From: Lachnospiraceae bacterium
Lineage (GTDB): Bacteria > Bacillota > Clostridia > Lachnospirales > Lachnospiraceae
Direction: 5' to 3'
Length of the DNA: 52,539 bases
Assembly (NCBI GenBank): GCA_028692055.1
Contig: JAQUYA010000009.1
Coordinates: 1-52,539 of the forward strand
The notes under the pieces were generated by a model. That model was not told the DNA's origin. It did not search any database and saw only the letters and a list, made by a program, of their open reading frames with translations. The translations under genes were made by a program, and so were the position numbers. Positions within the stretch are counted from its first letter, which is position 1. Every line of letters starts with the position of its first letter. Positions 7,864 through 17,074 of the stretch are shown in pieces.

Positions 7864-8853
7864 ATGATAGACACAGGTCTAAAAGGTATACATGGTGAGA
7901 AAATAGTATATGACAGTAAAATCAGCGGAATAATAGAAGATAGAATACTAAGACTATATGCTGACATACAGTGGGATGATATAAAATACACAGATAATAT
8001 GTTATTAGACTGCTATTCATCTGCCACCATAGAAGGAGCAAGGACTTCTCTGAATAGTGTAAACAGTGCAATTAAAAGCAGGAATATGAAAAACAAAAGT
8101 GATATAATGGTAATAAATTGTATTACGGCGATTAACTTTATTAAGTCACTACAATTAAATGAAGACAGTATTTTAAAATCCTGGGAAATAATTGTAGACG
8201 ATGTATGCGACAATGAGGGAAGCAGAGGTACAAAGTACAGGTCAGGAATGGTCTATGTGGGTAATAGTGTGAAAGTAATACACACCCCTCAAAAACCAGA
8301 ATTAATACAGGAAAATATGAATAAACTAATCAATTACATAAGCAGCTCCAGTACAATATCAGATACATTTATAAGCCATTTTTACTTTGTATATATACAT
8401 CCATTTTGTGATGGAAACGGAAGATTGGCAAGAGTGTTAAACAGCAAACAATTATATGATTTGGGTTATACAAATATATTTAAAGTGCCAATATCCAATA
8501 CTATATTAAATAACATAAAGGGGTATTACAGGCAATTAGAAAAGTCTGAAATGCCAGCCGGAAATAATAGATTGAACATAACACCATTTGTTGTTTATAT
8601 GCTGCAGGTACTGGAAGAAACATTGAAACTGTTATCAGTCAGTGACGGTAAAATAAACAGCATGGAAGCAGAAATATATAACTTTATGAAGAAGCATCAC
8701 GGTGCTGAATTAACCGTTAAAAAATGCAGTTTAAAGTTTAGTATGAGTGAAAGTCAGGCGAGAAATATCTTAAACCTGATGGTAAATAAGGGAACATTAC
8801 TTAAAAATAAAGATGGAAACACGAATTACTATTCCATAAATTTCTTAAAATAA
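7864..8853 (+). CDS. Fic/DOC family AMP-transferase
   Basis: A 329-residue Fic protein, which typically transfers AMP from ATP to target hydroxyl groups. The catalytic motif HPFCDGNGRLAR starts at H179 and has every consensus residue. An N-terminal inhibitory motif of the (S/T)xxxE(G/N) type, SATIEG, spans S53-G58 with E57 as the expected blocking glutamate, so this is a class II, self-inhibited Fic. The C-terminal ~60 residues look like a winged-helix domain (SESQARNILNLMVNKG). It has its own TATGAT -10-like element and the SD TAGGAG. No antitoxin-like partner gene is adjacent, consistent with inhibition in cis. The gene is AT-richer than its neighbours and may have been acquired. Confidence 0.9.
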   Translation: MIDTGLKGIHGEKIVYDSKISGIIEDRILRLYADIQWDDIKYTDNMLLDCYSSATIEGARTSLNSVNSAIKSRNMKNKSDIMVINCITAINFIKSLQLNEDSILKSWEIIVDDVCDNEGSRGTKYRSGMVYVGNSVKVIHTPQKPELIQENMNKLINYISSSSTISDTFISHFYFVYIHPFCDGNGRLARVLNSKQLYDLGYTNIFKVPISNTILNNIKGYYRQLEKSEMPAGNNRLNITPFVVYMLQVLEETLKLLSVSDGKINSMEAEIYNFMKKHHGAELTVKKCSLKFSMSESQARNILNLMVNKGTLLKNKDGNTNYYSINFLK

Positions 8854-8855
8854 TA

Positions 8856-8896
8856 AAAGACAGTTAATCATAAATCAAAAATGATTAACTGTCTTT
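8856..8896. terminator. bidirectional rho-independent terminator between fic and prs
   Basis: A perfect 16-bp stem (8856-8871 with 8881-8896) over the loop AAATCAAAA, with A-rich and T-rich flanks on the two sides. It serves both convergent genes. Confidence 0.85.
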
Positions 8897-8902
8897 GTTA
8901 TT

Positions 8903-10081
8903 CTACTGAGTTCTATATTTAGCCAGTAAATTCTGGATACGTTCATTTGGATTCAGTAAATCACTGATAGAAGTATCGTGATTTAAGGTATCAATGATGT
9001 ATGCAATGTATTTACTCATTTCACAATTAATGTAGTAAGGTTTTTCAAGTAACTCTGGTGTCTGATAGATAAGATTTGTAGTAAGTATTTTATCAAACAA
9101 GCCTTTTTCGAAGGCTTCATCAAATTTGGAAAGTCCATTTGTAAATAATCCAAAAGTAGCACAAACAAAGATTCTGCCAGCTTTTCTTTTCTTTAATTCG
9201 ACAGCGACTTCAAATACACTTTCGCCGGAGGATATCATATCATCGATAACAATGACATCTTTTCCTTCCACACTTGCACCAAGGAACTCATGTGCAACAA
9301 TTGGGTTACGTCCATTTACAATAGTAGTATAATCTCTTCGTTTGTAGAACATACCCATATCAAGACCAAGTACATTTGCCATATAAATAGCACGGCTCAT
9401 ACCGCCTTCATCAGGACTGACTACCATCATGTGTTCAGAATCAATGGTTAAATCGGTTACGTGGCGTAACAGACCTTTTACAAACTGATAAGCAGGCTGC
9501 ACCGTTTCAAAACCATGTAGTGGAATTGCATTTTGTACACGTGCATCATGTGCATCAAAGGTAATGATGTTATCGACACCCATATTTACCAGCTCCTGAA
9601 GTGCAATCGCACAATCCAGAGATTCACGGGAGGTTCTCTTGTGTTGTCTGCTTTCGTATAAGAAAGGCATAATAACGGTGATTCTGCGGGCTTTTCCGCC
9701 AACGGCTGCAATAATACGTTTTAAATCCTGATAATGGTCATCAGGGGACATGTGATTTTCTTCCCCGCATAAGGAATAGGTTAAACTATAATTGGCTACA
9801 TCAACTAAAAGGTATAAATCGGAACCTCGAACGGATTCCAGGATAATTCCCTTTGCTTCTCCAGAACCAAAACGGGGTACTTTTGCTTGTAATACATAAG
9901 ATTTTCTTTGATATCCAGCAAATGCCAAGCTGTCTTTGTGCTCACTTTCTCTTTCGGTTCTCCATTTAACCAGGTAATGGTCGACTTTCTCCCCGAGAGA
10001 TTTACACCCCTCTAAAGGAATGATACCCAAAGAACCAACAGGTATTGTTTCCAAATTTCTTTTTTCTTCACGTGCAGCCAT
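8903..10081 (-). CDS. prs: ribose-phosphate pyrophosphokinase (PRPP synthetase)
   Basis: Makes phosphoribosyl pyrophosphate from ribose 5-phosphate and ATP for nucleotide, histidine and NAD synthesis. Recognisable segments are VVSPDEGGMSRA (the PDxGG flexible region) and VIVIDDMISSGES (the PRPP-binding loop). At 392 residues it is longer than the classical ~315-residue enzyme, with extra N-terminal sequence, as in other clostridial homologues. ATG 10081 (MAAREEKRNL) is preferred because GTGAGGAT lies eight bases upstream. An in-frame ATG at 10102 overlaps the dnaI stop codon (TAATG) but has no SD. It is last in the minus-strand order dnaD-dnaI-prs and is probably co-transcribed. Confidence 0.92.
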   Translation of the reverse strand: MAAREEKRNLETIPVGSLGIIPLEGCKSLGEKVDHYLVKWRTERESEHKDSLAFAGYQRKSYVLQAKVPRFGSGEAKGIILESVRGSDLYLLVDVANYSLTYSLCGEENHMSPDDHYQDLKRIIAAVGGKARRITVIMPFLYESRQHKRTSRESLDCAIALQELVNMGVDNIITFDAHDARVQNAIPLHGFETVQPAYQFVKGLLRHVTDLTIDSEHMMVVSPDEGGMSRAIYMANVLGLDMGMFYKRRDYTTIVNGRNPIVAHEFLGASVEGKDVIVIDDMISSGESVFEVAVELKKRKAGRIFVCATFGLFTNGLSKFDEAFEKGLFDKILTTNLIYQTPELLEKPYYINCEMSKYIAYIIDTLNHDTSISDLLNPNERIQNLLAKYRTQ

Positions 10082-10101
10082 GAAAGAATCCTCACTTTCC
10101 A

Positions 10102-11067
10102 TTAATTGTTAATCATTTTCTTGTACATTCTGATATCGGGACCAGTTAATTTACATAGTTCGTAATTACTTGTAATACGTGAAAAAATACGGTCTGAATA
10201 ACGGCTACGTACTTCTTCCAAAGAAAGGTTTGTTGAAATAATGGTTGACTTCTGTCTGATTTGCCGTTCGTTAAGACATGAAAATAATTGGGACGAAACA
10301 TTATTTCTGGCAGTTTCCGTTCCAAGGTCATCAACAATCAACAAATCACAATTATATATGTCTTCATAAAGATTGTAAAGGTCTTCTTTATTTTTAAAAT
10401 CATAAGGGTTTACGGATAGGGACTCGAACAATTGCGCAGCGCTGAAATAGATAACAGATTGCCCTTGCTCTATGAGTTCTTTGGCAATACACCCAGATAA
10501 AAAAGATTTTCCGGTTCCTACTGTACCATAAAAAAACAGATTCTGAAAGGTAGATTTGAAAACATCTACAAATTCTTTGCAGGTAGCAACTGCTTTGCGG
10601 AAATGAATTAAATCTTCTCCCTGATAGAATTGCTCAGAAAGCGTAGAAAAATTCTCTTTTCCAAGCATTTTTTGAATGTTGGACTGTTCATATAACATCC
10701 GAATCATTGCCTGTTTAAAGCAATGACATTTTGAGCCATTGATATATCCGGTATCCTGACAATCTGGACAGGTATAGACAGGCTCCAGATATTCGGAGGG
10801 AAAGCCGGAATTTTGCAGCAATACAGCTTTCTGCTGGGATAATTCATGAATAATGCGTTTTAATTCAGCGAGAGCATCATCATCGCCATCCAGTAGTTTC
10901 TTTCCCTGACTTACCGAGATGGAAGAAATCGTGTCCTCGATATCTTTGTACGCAGGTATTTTTTCATACACCTCCTGCTTGCGCTGCTCCAGAAGATGAT
11001 GATTATGTAATTGGTGTTCTTCATAAGAACGCTTGATGGATTCGTACTGTGAATTACTTAAAGCCAC
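10102..11067 (-). CDS. dnaI: DnaC/DnaI-type helicase loader ATPase
   Basis: A AAA+ protein of 321 residues that should load the replicative helicase DnaB/DnaC with the help of DnaD. The N-terminal ~100 residues are a coiled helical domain. A zinc-binding segment follows, CPDCQDTGYINGSKCHC. Walker A is GTVGTGKS and Walker B is LLIVDDLGTE. Length is close to B. subtilis DnaI (311). An upstream TTG at 11091 gives a longer frame, but AGGAGAT lies eight bases before GTG 11067 (reading MALSNSQYES), so GTG is chosen. It lies 56 bp after dnaD, and prs follows. Confidence 0.9.
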   Translation of the reverse strand: MALSNSQYESIKRSYEEHQLHNHHLLEQRKQEVYEKIPAYKDIEDTISSISVSQGKKLLDGDDDALAELKRIIHELSQQKAVLLQNSGFPSEYLEPVYTCPDCQDTGYINGSKCHCFKQAMIRMLYEQSNIQKMLGKENFSTLSEQFYQGEDLIHFRKAVATCKEFVDVFKSTFQNLFFYGTVGTGKSFLSGCIAKELIEQGQSVIYFSAAQLFESLSVNPYDFKNKEDLYNLYEDIYNCDLLIVDDLGTETARNNVSSQLFSCLNERQIRQKSTIISTNLSLEEVRSRYSDRIFSRITSNYELCKLTGPDIRMYKKMINN

Positions 11068-11123
11068 GATAATATCTCCTATACTTCTCAAAATAAAGAA
11101 CTCTTATAATAGAGCCTTATTAT

Positions 11124-12170
11124 TTAATTACGTAATAGTTTTCTTTCGATTTCATCAAAGTCGTAATCATTTTGCTGAAACTGGTTAAATACATTTTTGG
11201 AAACACCGGCAGGTGCCTTTGCCTTTTTGAATTTTTCATCGGCAGCTTTTACATCGTTCAAATGATGTACATTTGCCTTGAACCAATTGCCTAAGACACT
11301 GTCTGCATATTCAAAACGATGTGAATCAACAGCAAGAACGGTTCGGTTGCAGGCCTCCAGTATAATGTCTAAAGAATATCCATAGGTCTTCGTCCATTTT
11401 GTGATATAATCAACTTCCTTTGCAACAGGGGAAGTTGATTTGCCCAATGCTGCCATGATTGTGTAGACTGTTTTGTCATATTTTCCAGAAATAGCAGCAG
11501 CCTGTTTTGGTGTTTTTACCTTCTCCTCAGCCCAGGAAACAGCAACTTTTTCGATATAGCGGAAGTCTTTCTTCCCGCGACCAACACAGTATTGAATCAG
11601 ATAGTCAATTAAATCCGCAGAAAAATCAAGACTGTCATAAATATATAAAATAGACTTCATTTCCGTAGGACTCAGGGTCTTTCCAATATATTGCTCTGCA
11701 ATAAACAGGATTTGCTGTGCTTCTTCCTGTTCCTTAAAAGCCTTTAACTGGTCAAGTGAATAGGCAGGCTTGAGCGGTGCAGACGATTCCTGTATAAGAG
11801 GTTCTTTGGCGAGCGTTACCACCGATTTAATGGAAGCAGGCACAGGTTGTCCAGTATTTTCTTCCTTTGATATAAGAGGAAGGTCACGAAGATGAATGCC
11901 ACAAAGGGTCTTATTTTCATCATAGTCTAAGGAAAGCAGTTTGTTTTTTTCCCAATACTTTAACGCACGAATGACGTCTTTTTCCGTATGATTAAATTTA
12001 TCTGCAATGTCCGAAATGCTGGTTCCCAAATTCGCACTCATAAGGCGAACTAAATACAAGTATACTTTAATCTGGGCATCATTTGCCTCTTTCATATACG
12101 TATCTATAAATTGATTGGAAATAAGAGTAGCATCGACATAATTATCTCTGTAAATGTTAAGCAAACCCAT
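11124..12170 (-). CDS. DnaD-domain replication initiation protein
   Basis: A 348-residue primosome protein. The N-terminal ~100 residues form a winged-helix (YLVRLMSANLGTSISDIADKF...). Two C-terminal DnaD/DnaB2-type four-helix domains occupy roughly residues 140-215 and 215-300, the second with YxKW-like KWTKTYGYSLDIILEA. Members act with DnaA and the helicase loader at oriC and at restart forks. SD AGGTGAT is directly upstream of ATG. It is the first gene of dnaD-dnaI-prs, and the region upstream holds six DnaA-box-like sites. Whether it is the functional equivalent of B. subtilis DnaD or DnaB is not clear. Confidence 0.88.
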   Translation of the reverse strand: MGLLNIYRDNYVDATLISNQFIDTYMKEANDAQIKVYLYLVRLMSANLGTSISDIADKFNHTEKDVIRALKYWEKNKLLSLDYDENKTLCGIHLRDLPLISKEENTGQPVPASIKSVVTLAKEPLIQESSAPLKPAYSLDQLKAFKEQEEAQQILFIAEQYIGKTLSPTEMKSILYIYDSLDFSADLIDYLIQYCVGRGKKDFRYIEKVAVSWAEEKVKTPKQAAAISGKYDKTVYTIMAALGKSTSPVAKEVDYITKWTKTYGYSLDIILEACNRTVLAVDSHRFEYADSVLGNWFKANVHHLNDVKAADEKFKKAKAPAGVSKNVFNQFQQNDYDFDEIERKLLRN

Positions 12171-12207
12171 GAAATCACCTGTTTCATTTATATTTTAAAG
12201 CAAATGA

Positions 12208-12216
12208 ATTATAGCA
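12208..12216 (-). promoter_or_regulatory. extended -10 promoter of the dnaD operon
   Basis: On the minus strand TGC TATAAT is a perfect extended -10 element, about 38 bases before the dnaD start. No convincing -35 box is seen, as is usual for extended -10 promoters. Confidence 0.55.
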
Positions 12217-12282
12217 TATAGATTCTGAAAAAGGAATAGCCAATTTGCCTTCAAACCTTGAAAATACAAGGGTTTGCAAGAA

Positions 12283-12440
12283 TGTGGAAAATGTGGAAAA
12301 TGTGGATAGAACAATAAAGATAAAATAAAAATCTGGTTAAAAGTTATAAATTCACACAATTACCAGATTTTGTAAGAAAAAGAATATCCACAATATTTAA
12401 AGGCATTTTTCCTCATAAAAATTGTGGATATTGTGGATAA
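12283..12440 (-). promoter_or_regulatory. cluster of six DnaA-box-like 9-mers
   Basis: Read on the minus strand, TTATCCACA (12440-12432, a perfect TTATNCACA box) abuts ATATCCACA (12431-12423). A separate group has CTATCCACA (12309-12301), TTTTCCACA (12300-12292) and TTTTCCACA (12291-12283), again abutting with an exact 9-base period. A further ATATCCACA lies at 12384-12392 on the plus strand. All but one have a single mismatch to the consensus. The AT-rich DNA between the groups and the position upstream of dnaD-dnaI suggest DnaA binding that controls this replication operon or titrates DnaA. Confidence 0.6.
12328..12371 (-). terminator. probable murC terminator
   Basis: The arm AAAATCTGGT (12328-12337) pairs perfectly with ACCAGATTTT (12362-12371) over a 24-base loop. 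On the minus strand the stem runs into TTTTTATTTTA, a usable T-tract for transcripts leaving murC. The long loop makes it a moderate terminator. Confidence 0.5.
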
Positions 12441-13820
12441 TTATATTCCAAGTATGTTTTCACCGATTTTAACGACATCTCCGGCACCCATAGTTATCAA
12501 CAAGTCACCGTTAATACAATTTTCCAATAAAAAGTTTTCGATTTCATCAAAGGAAGGAAAATAATAACATTCTTTTCCGGATTTTTGAATTTCCTCCTGA
12601 AGTGTTTCAGAACTGATACCAAGATTATCCGTTTCACGGGCAGGATAAATATCTGCCAGTACAACTTTGTCGGCAAGCGATAAAGCCTTTGCAAAATCAC
12701 TCATAAAAGCTTTGGTTCTTGTAAAAGTATGCGGCTGAAACACGCACCATGTAGTTTTGTGCGGGTAATTTTTGGCGGCAGTTAAAGTTGCTGTAATTTC
12801 TGTAGGGTGATGTGCATAATCATCTATAATAGTAATCCCCCCGATTTTACCTTTTAATTCAAAACGGCGGTCCGTTCCGGCAAAAGTAAGAAGTGCACTT
12901 TTGACAGTTGTGATGTCAATATGCAGTAGTTCGGAAAGGGCAATGGCGGCAAGAGAGTTGTATACATTATGATGCCCCTGAACACCGAGGGTAATGCTTT
13001 CTGTGTCTGCTCCATTACGGACAAGCGAGAAGGTCGGTCTGGCAAGCTCGTCATAAGTGATATTGTCAGCAGAATAATTGTACGTATTACACATACCAAA
13101 GGTTATCACCTGGCAGGTGAGGTCTTTTGTAATTTCTTCCACATGAGGAATATCGCCATTGATAATTAAGGTTCCATCTGTTGGAAGAAGCGATGCAAAC
13201 TGATGAAAGGAATTGCGAATATCGTTAATATCCTTAAAAAAATCAAGATGATCTTCTTCTATATTAAGAATAAGACTGATTTTTGGAAAAAAGCTTAAGA
13301 AACTATTGGTATATTCGCAGGCTTCGGTAACAAAATAACCGGACTTGCCCATGCGGAAATTTCCATGGATTGTTTTTAGAATACCACCGATGGATAAAGT
13401 AGGATCGACTTTGGCCTGCAGCATGATTTCTGATACCATGGAGGTCGTCGTAGTCTTACCATGTGTTCCACTAATAGCAATGGGGGTTTCATAGTTTTTC
13501 ATAATCTGTCCCAGAAGCTCCGCTCTTGTTAAGGTAGGGATATTACGGGTGATAACCTCCTGCATTTCGGGATTGGTATTGCGAATAGCGGCGGTATAGA
13601 CTACTAAATCAATATCAGGAGTGATATTACCGGCACGCTGTCCGTATAAAACAGTAGCACCTTTTTCTATTAATGCTTTCGTAAGGGGGGACTCTTTAGC
13701 ATCGGAGCCGGAGATACGAAAGTTGGATTCTAACAATATTTCGGCCAGGCCACTCATACTAATGCCACCGATACCGATAAAATGAATATGAATCGGATGA
13801 CTAAAATCAATTTGATACAT
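12441..13820 (-). CDS. murC: UDP-N-acetylmuramate--L-alanine ligase
   Basis: Adds the first amino acid of the peptidoglycan stem peptide in the cytoplasm. The N-terminal UDP-binding loop is HFIGIGGISMSGLA, the Mur-ligase P-loop is GTHGKTTTT near residue 120, the central block is NIEEDHLDFF, and the C-terminal domain has DDYAHHPTEI. At 459 residues it has the normal family length. It is transcribed singly: an extended upstream region separates it from glgC, and a hairpin follows it. The DnaA-like boxes begin one base beyond its stop codon. Confidence 0.95.
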   Translation of the reverse strand: MYQIDFSHPIHIHFIGIGGISMSGLAEILLESNFRISGSDAKESPLTKALIEKGATVLYGQRAGNITPDIDLVVYTAAIRNTNPEMQEVITRNIPTLTRAELLGQIMKNYETPIAISGTHGKTTTTSMVSEIMLQAKVDPTLSIGGILKTIHGNFRMGKSGYFVTEACEYTNSFLSFFPKISLILNIEEDHLDFFKDINDIRNSFHQFASLLPTDGTLIINGDIPHVEEITKDLTCQVITFGMCNTYNYSADNITYDELARPTFSLVRNGADTESITLGVQGHHNVYNSLAAIALSELLHIDITTVKSALLTFAGTDRRFELKGKIGGITIIDDYAHHPTEITATLTAAKNYPHKTTWCVFQPHTFTRTKAFMSDFAKALSLADKVVLADIYPARETDNLGISSETLQEEIQKSGKECYYFPSFDEIENFLLENCINGDLLITMGAGDVVKIGENILGI

Positions 13821-13893
13821 AAGTACACTTCCTATTCTTTATAGTGTTTGACAGCGGCTCTACTCAGTGAGAAACAATTCGCTGCTCATATGT

Positions 13894-13899
13894 ATTATA
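13894..13899 (-). promoter_or_regulatory. -10 element of murC
   Basis: TATAAT on the minus strand, about 75 bases before the murC start. A poor T-rich -35 region (TTTTTT/TTTTCA) lies roughly 17 bases further upstream. Confidence 0.4.
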
Positions 13900-13904
13900 C
13901 TCAT

Positions 13905-14150
13905 ATCCAGTGAAAAAACCAATACAATTTTGCAGGAAGCAAAAAGTTCATAAAAATCACAAAAAAGTGGATAAAAAATAGCAAATAAAAGAACAACATG
14001 CAGAATGCAGAAAAGAAATGGTGATAATAGTCAAAAACATGAAAAAAATAGGTAAATTGTATAAAAAGAAAAAGCATATGGAAACTTATTTGTAAAAAAT
14101 ACACAGAAAAATCATGAAAAACAGAGATAAATTTTAATAAAAACATTCAC
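13905..14150. other. A-rich spacer between murC and glgC
   Basis: About 250 bases made largely of A-runs on the plus strand. No gene with a ribosome binding site, no RNA gene and no clear repeat is seen. A short frame around 14040-14095 encodes a lysine-rich peptide but lacks an SD. Confidence 0.5.
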
Positions 14151-14166
14151 TTTCAGAGAACCGTGT

Positions 14167-14177
14167 GATATAATTAT
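14167..14177 (+). promoter_or_regulatory. -10 region of the glgCD promoter
   Basis: TGATATAATTA contains a perfect TATAAT. The upstream segment has TTTCAG at a plausible distance but no good -35. SD GAGGTGAT lies seven bases before the glgC start. Confidence 0.4.
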
Positions 14178-14227
14178 GATACTTGAATATAAGTCCTTTC
14201 AGAAAGGGGACGGAATGAGGTGATAGC

Positions 14228-15511
14228 ATGATAAAAAAAGAAATGATTGCTATGTTGTTGGCAGGCGGACAAGGAAGCCGCTTAGGGGTGCTGACATCAA
14301 AAGTAGCAAAGCCAGCAGTGGCATTTGGCGGCAAGTATAGAATCATCGATTTCCCTTTGAGCAATTGCATTAACTCAGGGGTTGATACCGTTGGTGTATT
14401 GACTCAGTACCAGCCATTAAGACTGAATACGCATATAGGAATTGGTATTCCGTGGGATTTGGACCGTAATATTGGTGGAGTAACGGTGTTACCTCCTTAT
14501 GAAAAAAGTGCAAACAGCGAGTGGTACACAGGAACAGCGAATGCGATTTACCAAAACATCGATTATATGGAAACTTATAACCCTGAATATGTATTGATAT
14601 TGTCTGGGGATCATATTTACAAGATGGATTACGAAGTAATGCTTGATTTCCATAAGGCGAATGGTGCAGAGGTAACGATTGCAGCAATGCCTGTACCAAT
14701 CGAGGAAGCAAAACGATTTGGCATTGTTATTACAGATGAAGACAGAAAAATTATTGATTTTGAAGAAAAACCTGAGAATCCGAGAAGCAATCTGGCATCC
14801 ATGGGTATTTACATATTTAATTGGAAAACTTTAAAGAAAGCATTAATTGCAAAGGCAGAACAACCGGCATTGGATTTTGGCAAGCATGTTATCCCATACC
14901 TGCATCAAAATGGTTCGCCGATGTATGCATATGAATACAATGGCTATTGGAAAGATGTGGGAACGCTGCATTCCTATTGGGAAGCCAATATGGAATTGAT
15001 TGATATCGTTCCGGAGTTTAATTTGTACGAAGAATATTGGAAAATCTATACAAGAAGCTTTTCACTCCCACCGCAGTACATTGGGGAGAACAGTACGATT
15101 GAAAAGAGTATCATAGGAGCCGGCTCCACAATAGAGGGCAAGGTAATAAACTCTGTAATCGGATGCGGAGTAACGATAGGAAAAGGAACGACCGTTCGGG
15201 ATTCTATTATCATGAATGAAACGGTTATCGGTGAGGATTGTGAACTTGAAAAAGCAATTATTGCTGAAAACGTAATCATAGGTAATGACGTTCACCTTGG
15301 TGTGGGCGAAGAAGCAGACAATGAAACGGACCCACATATTTATAACCACGGACTGGTAACCGTAGGTGAAAAGAGTGTTATTCCAGACCATATTTCAATT
15401 GGTAAGAATTCCGTAGTTGCTGGTATAACAAGCATTGAAGATTTTCCTGATGCACAGCTTGGAAGTGGAAAAACTCTGATTAAGGCAGGTGATGAACAAT
15501 GCGAGCTATAG
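14228..15511 (+). CDS. glgC: glucose-1-phosphate adenylyltransferase, catalytic subunit
   Basis: Produces ADP-glucose from ATP and glucose 1-phosphate, the committed step of bacterial glycogen synthesis. The nucleotidyltransferase signature [14 protein letters not shown] followed by [16 protein letters not shown] is intact. [12 protein letters not shown] and [14 protein letters not shown] follow, and the C-terminal third is a left-handed beta-helix of hexapeptide repeats (residues ~290-400). Length 427 is normal. Its stop codon overlaps the start of glgD by 13 bases, so the two are translationally coupled, as in other Firmicutes with a GlgC-GlgD heteromer. Confidence 0.95.
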   Translation: MIKKEMIAMLLAGGQGSRLGVLTSKVAKPAVAFGGKYRIIDFPLSNCINSGVDTVGVLTQYQPLRLNTHIGIGIPWDLDRNIGGVTVLPPYEKSANSEWYTGTANAIYQNIDYMETYNPEYVLILSGDHIYKMDYEVMLDFHKANGAEVTIAAMPVPIEEAKRFGIVITDEDRKIIDFEEKPENPRSNLASMGIYIFNWKTLKKALIAKAEQPALDFGKHVIPYLHQNGSPMYAYEYNGYWKDVGTLHSYWEANMELIDIVPEFNLYEEYWKIYTRSFSLPPQYIGENSTIEKSIIGAGSTIEGKVINSVIGCGVTIGKGTTVRDSIIMNETVIGEDCELEKAIIAENVIIGNDVHLGVGEEADNETDPHIYNHGLVTVGEKSVIPDHISIGKNSVVAGITSIEDFPDAQLGSGKTLIKAGDEQCEL

Positions 15512-16617
15512 GACTTATTTTAGCAGGTGGAAATAACCACCGAATGAAAGAATTATCACAAAAGAGAGCAATTGCAGCAATGCCAATCGCTGGCAGCTAT
15601 AGAAGTATTGATTTTGCATTAAGCAGCATGTCCAACTCACATATTCAGAAGGTAGGTGTACTGACACAGTACAATGCAAGAAGCCTGAATGAGCATTTGA
15701 GTTCTTCCAAATGGTGGGACTTTGGACGTAAGCAGGGTGGATTGTATGTATTTACACCGACCGTTACCGCAGAGAACAATAACTGGTATCGTGGTACTGC
15801 AGATGCTATTTACCAGAATCTTTCTTTCCTCAGAAACAGCCATGAGCCATATGTAATTATAGCATCGGGCGATTGTGTTTATAAGATGGATTATAATAAG
15901 ATACTGGAATATCATATTGAAAAAAAAGCAGATATTACGGTGGTTTGCACGGATTTACCACAGGGTGTTGATACAGAACGCTTTGGTACGATTAAGATGA
16001 ACGAAGAAAGTCGCATCGAAGAATTTGAAGAAAAACCGATTGTGGCAAGGATGAATACGATTTCCTGTGGTATTTATGTGATTCGTCGTCGTCAGTTGAT
16101 TGAATTAATTGAGAAATCAGAGGAAGAAGACAGACATGATTTTGTAAAAGATATTTTGATTCGTTATAAGAATCTAAAACGTATTTATGGATATAAGATT
16201 TCGGAGTATTGGAGAAATATCGCTACCGTAGATGATTACTTCAAAACAAATATGGATTTCCTAAAGCCGGAAATCAGAGATTATTTTTTCCACCAATATC
16301 CGGATGTATATACGAAGGTAGATGATTTACCACCAGCCAAATACAATGTGGGGGCACAGATTCACAACAGTTTGATTTCAAGTGGATGTATTGTAAATGG
16401 TACGGTAGAGGATTCTGTTCTATTTAAGAAGGTATTTGTAGGAAATAACTGTTATATTAAGAACTCTATTATCTTGAATGATGTTTATATAGGTGATAAT
16501 ACACATATTGAAAATTGTATTGTGGAGAGCAGGGATACCATTAGAGCAAACTCTTATCATAAGGGTGAAAATGGCATCAAGGTAGTAGTGGAGAAAAATG
16601 ACAGATATGTCATTTAA
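15499..16617 (+). CDS. glgD: glucose-1-phosphate adenylyltransferase, GlgD subunit
   Basis: A 372-residue paralogue of GlgC. The nucleotide-binding signature is altered: [22 protein letters not shown] replaces GGxGxRLxxLT...AKPA, so several catalytic residues, including the lysine of the AKPAV block, are missing. The family is known as the non-catalytic or regulatory partner that tunes GlgC. The C-terminal hexapeptide beta-helix is retained but shorter. The start lies inside the 3' end of glgC and is served by AGGTGAT. Confidence 0.93.
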   Translation: MRAIGLILAGGNNHRMKELSQKRAIAAMPIAGSYRSIDFALSSMSNSHIQKVGVLTQYNARSLNEHLSSSKWWDFGRKQGGLYVFTPTVTAENNNWYRGTADAIYQNLSFLRNSHEPYVIIASGDCVYKMDYNKILEYHIEKKADITVVCTDLPQGVDTERFGTIKMNEESRIEEFEEKPIVARMNTISCGIYVIRRRQLIELIEKSEEEDRHDFVKDILIRYKNLKRIYGYKISEYWRNIATVDDYFKTNMDFLKPEIRDYFFHQYPDVYTKVDDLPPAKYNVGAQIHNSLISSGCIVNGTVEDSVLFKKVFVGNNCYIKNSIILNDVYIGDNTHIENCIVESRDTIRANSYHKGENGIKVVVEKNDRYVI

Positions 16618-16655
16618 TAGCTAACGAGAAGGACAAACATAAGGGGGATTACAGC

Positions 16656-16928
16656 ATGACTATTACAGACGTACGTGTGCGCAAAATTACAAAAGAAGGC
16701 AAAATGAAGGCAATTGTTTCTATTACAATTGATGATGAATTCGTAGTTCATGACATTAAAGTTATTGAAGGGGAAAAGGGTTTATTCATTGCAATGCCTA
16801 GTAAGAAAGCAACAGATGGCGAATACAGAGATATCGCACATCCAATTAATTCATCCACGCGCGAGAGCATTCAGAATATTATTCTCAGTAGCTACGAAAA
16901 AGCACTTGCAGAACCGGTGGAGGCTTAA
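16656..16928 (+). CDS. spoVG: SpoVG regulator
   Basis: A 90-residue protein matching the SpoVG family over its full length: it begins [11 protein letters not shown], contains [10 protein letters not shown], and has [15 protein letters not shown] toward the end. SpoVG is a small RNA/DNA-binding regulator that affects septation, sporulation and cell-surface traits in Firmicutes. The SD AAGGGGGAT is strong. It follows glgD by 38 bp and is closed by a strong terminator, so it may share the glgCD transcript. Confidence 0.95.
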   Translation: MTITDVRVRKITKEGKMKAIVSITIDDEFVVHDIKVIEGEKGLFIAMPSKKATDGEYRDIAHPINSSTRESIQNIILSSYEKALAEPVEA

Positions 16929-16950
16929 AAAGTAAATAAAAATGAATAAA

Positions 16951-16980
16951 TGGAGCATACCTTTTGGTATGCTCCATTTT
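16951..16980 (+). terminator. rho-independent terminator after spoVG
   Basis: A perfect 11-bp stem, TGGAGCATACC with its complement, over a TTTT loop, followed by TTTTGCTT. Confidence 0.9.
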
Positions 16981-17003
16981 GCTTATAAAAGAAACTAATT
17001 CAT

Positions 17004-17032
17004 TTGAATACTTATTTTATCTATGATATGAT
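17004..17032 (+). promoter_or_regulatory. sigma-A promoter of pth-mfd
   Basis: TTGAAT (17004-17009), 17-base spacer, TATGAT (17027-17032). The expected start point is near 17039, the first base of the hairpin that follows. Confidence 0.7.
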
Positions 17033-17063
17033 TAATGCGTGTGCAAGGGCACACAGATGGGGA
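17029..17063 (+). promoter_or_regulatory. hairpin-AGATGGG leader module, copy 2 (pth)
   Basis: TGATT (17029-17033), five bases, then stem GTGTGC (17039-17044) and GCACAC (17049-17054) over an AAGG loop, followed without a gap by AGATGGGGA (17055-17063). The pth start is ATG 17075, or possibly ATG 17066. The stem sequence differs from copies 1 and 3 but pairing is complete. Confidence 0.6.
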
Positions 17064-17074
17064 TAATGTTGAAT

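Noticed and set aside
7864-8853. Fic gene as a classical Fic/Phd toxin-antitoxin pair
   Set aside because: No small antitoxin gene is adjacent, and the protein carries its own inhibitory SATIEG motif.
10082-10102. Start of prs at 10102 overlapping the dnaI stop
   Set aside because: TAATG overlap is attractive, but ATG 10081 has a GAGGA-type SD at normal spacing.
14019-14095. Short lysine-rich frame in the murC-glgC spacer
   Set aside because: No ribosome binding site, and the lysines follow from the A-rich composition of the region.
15499-16617. GlgD as a damaged duplicate of GlgC
   Set aside because: The altered nucleotide-binding residues are the normal state of the GlgD subunit family in Firmicutes.
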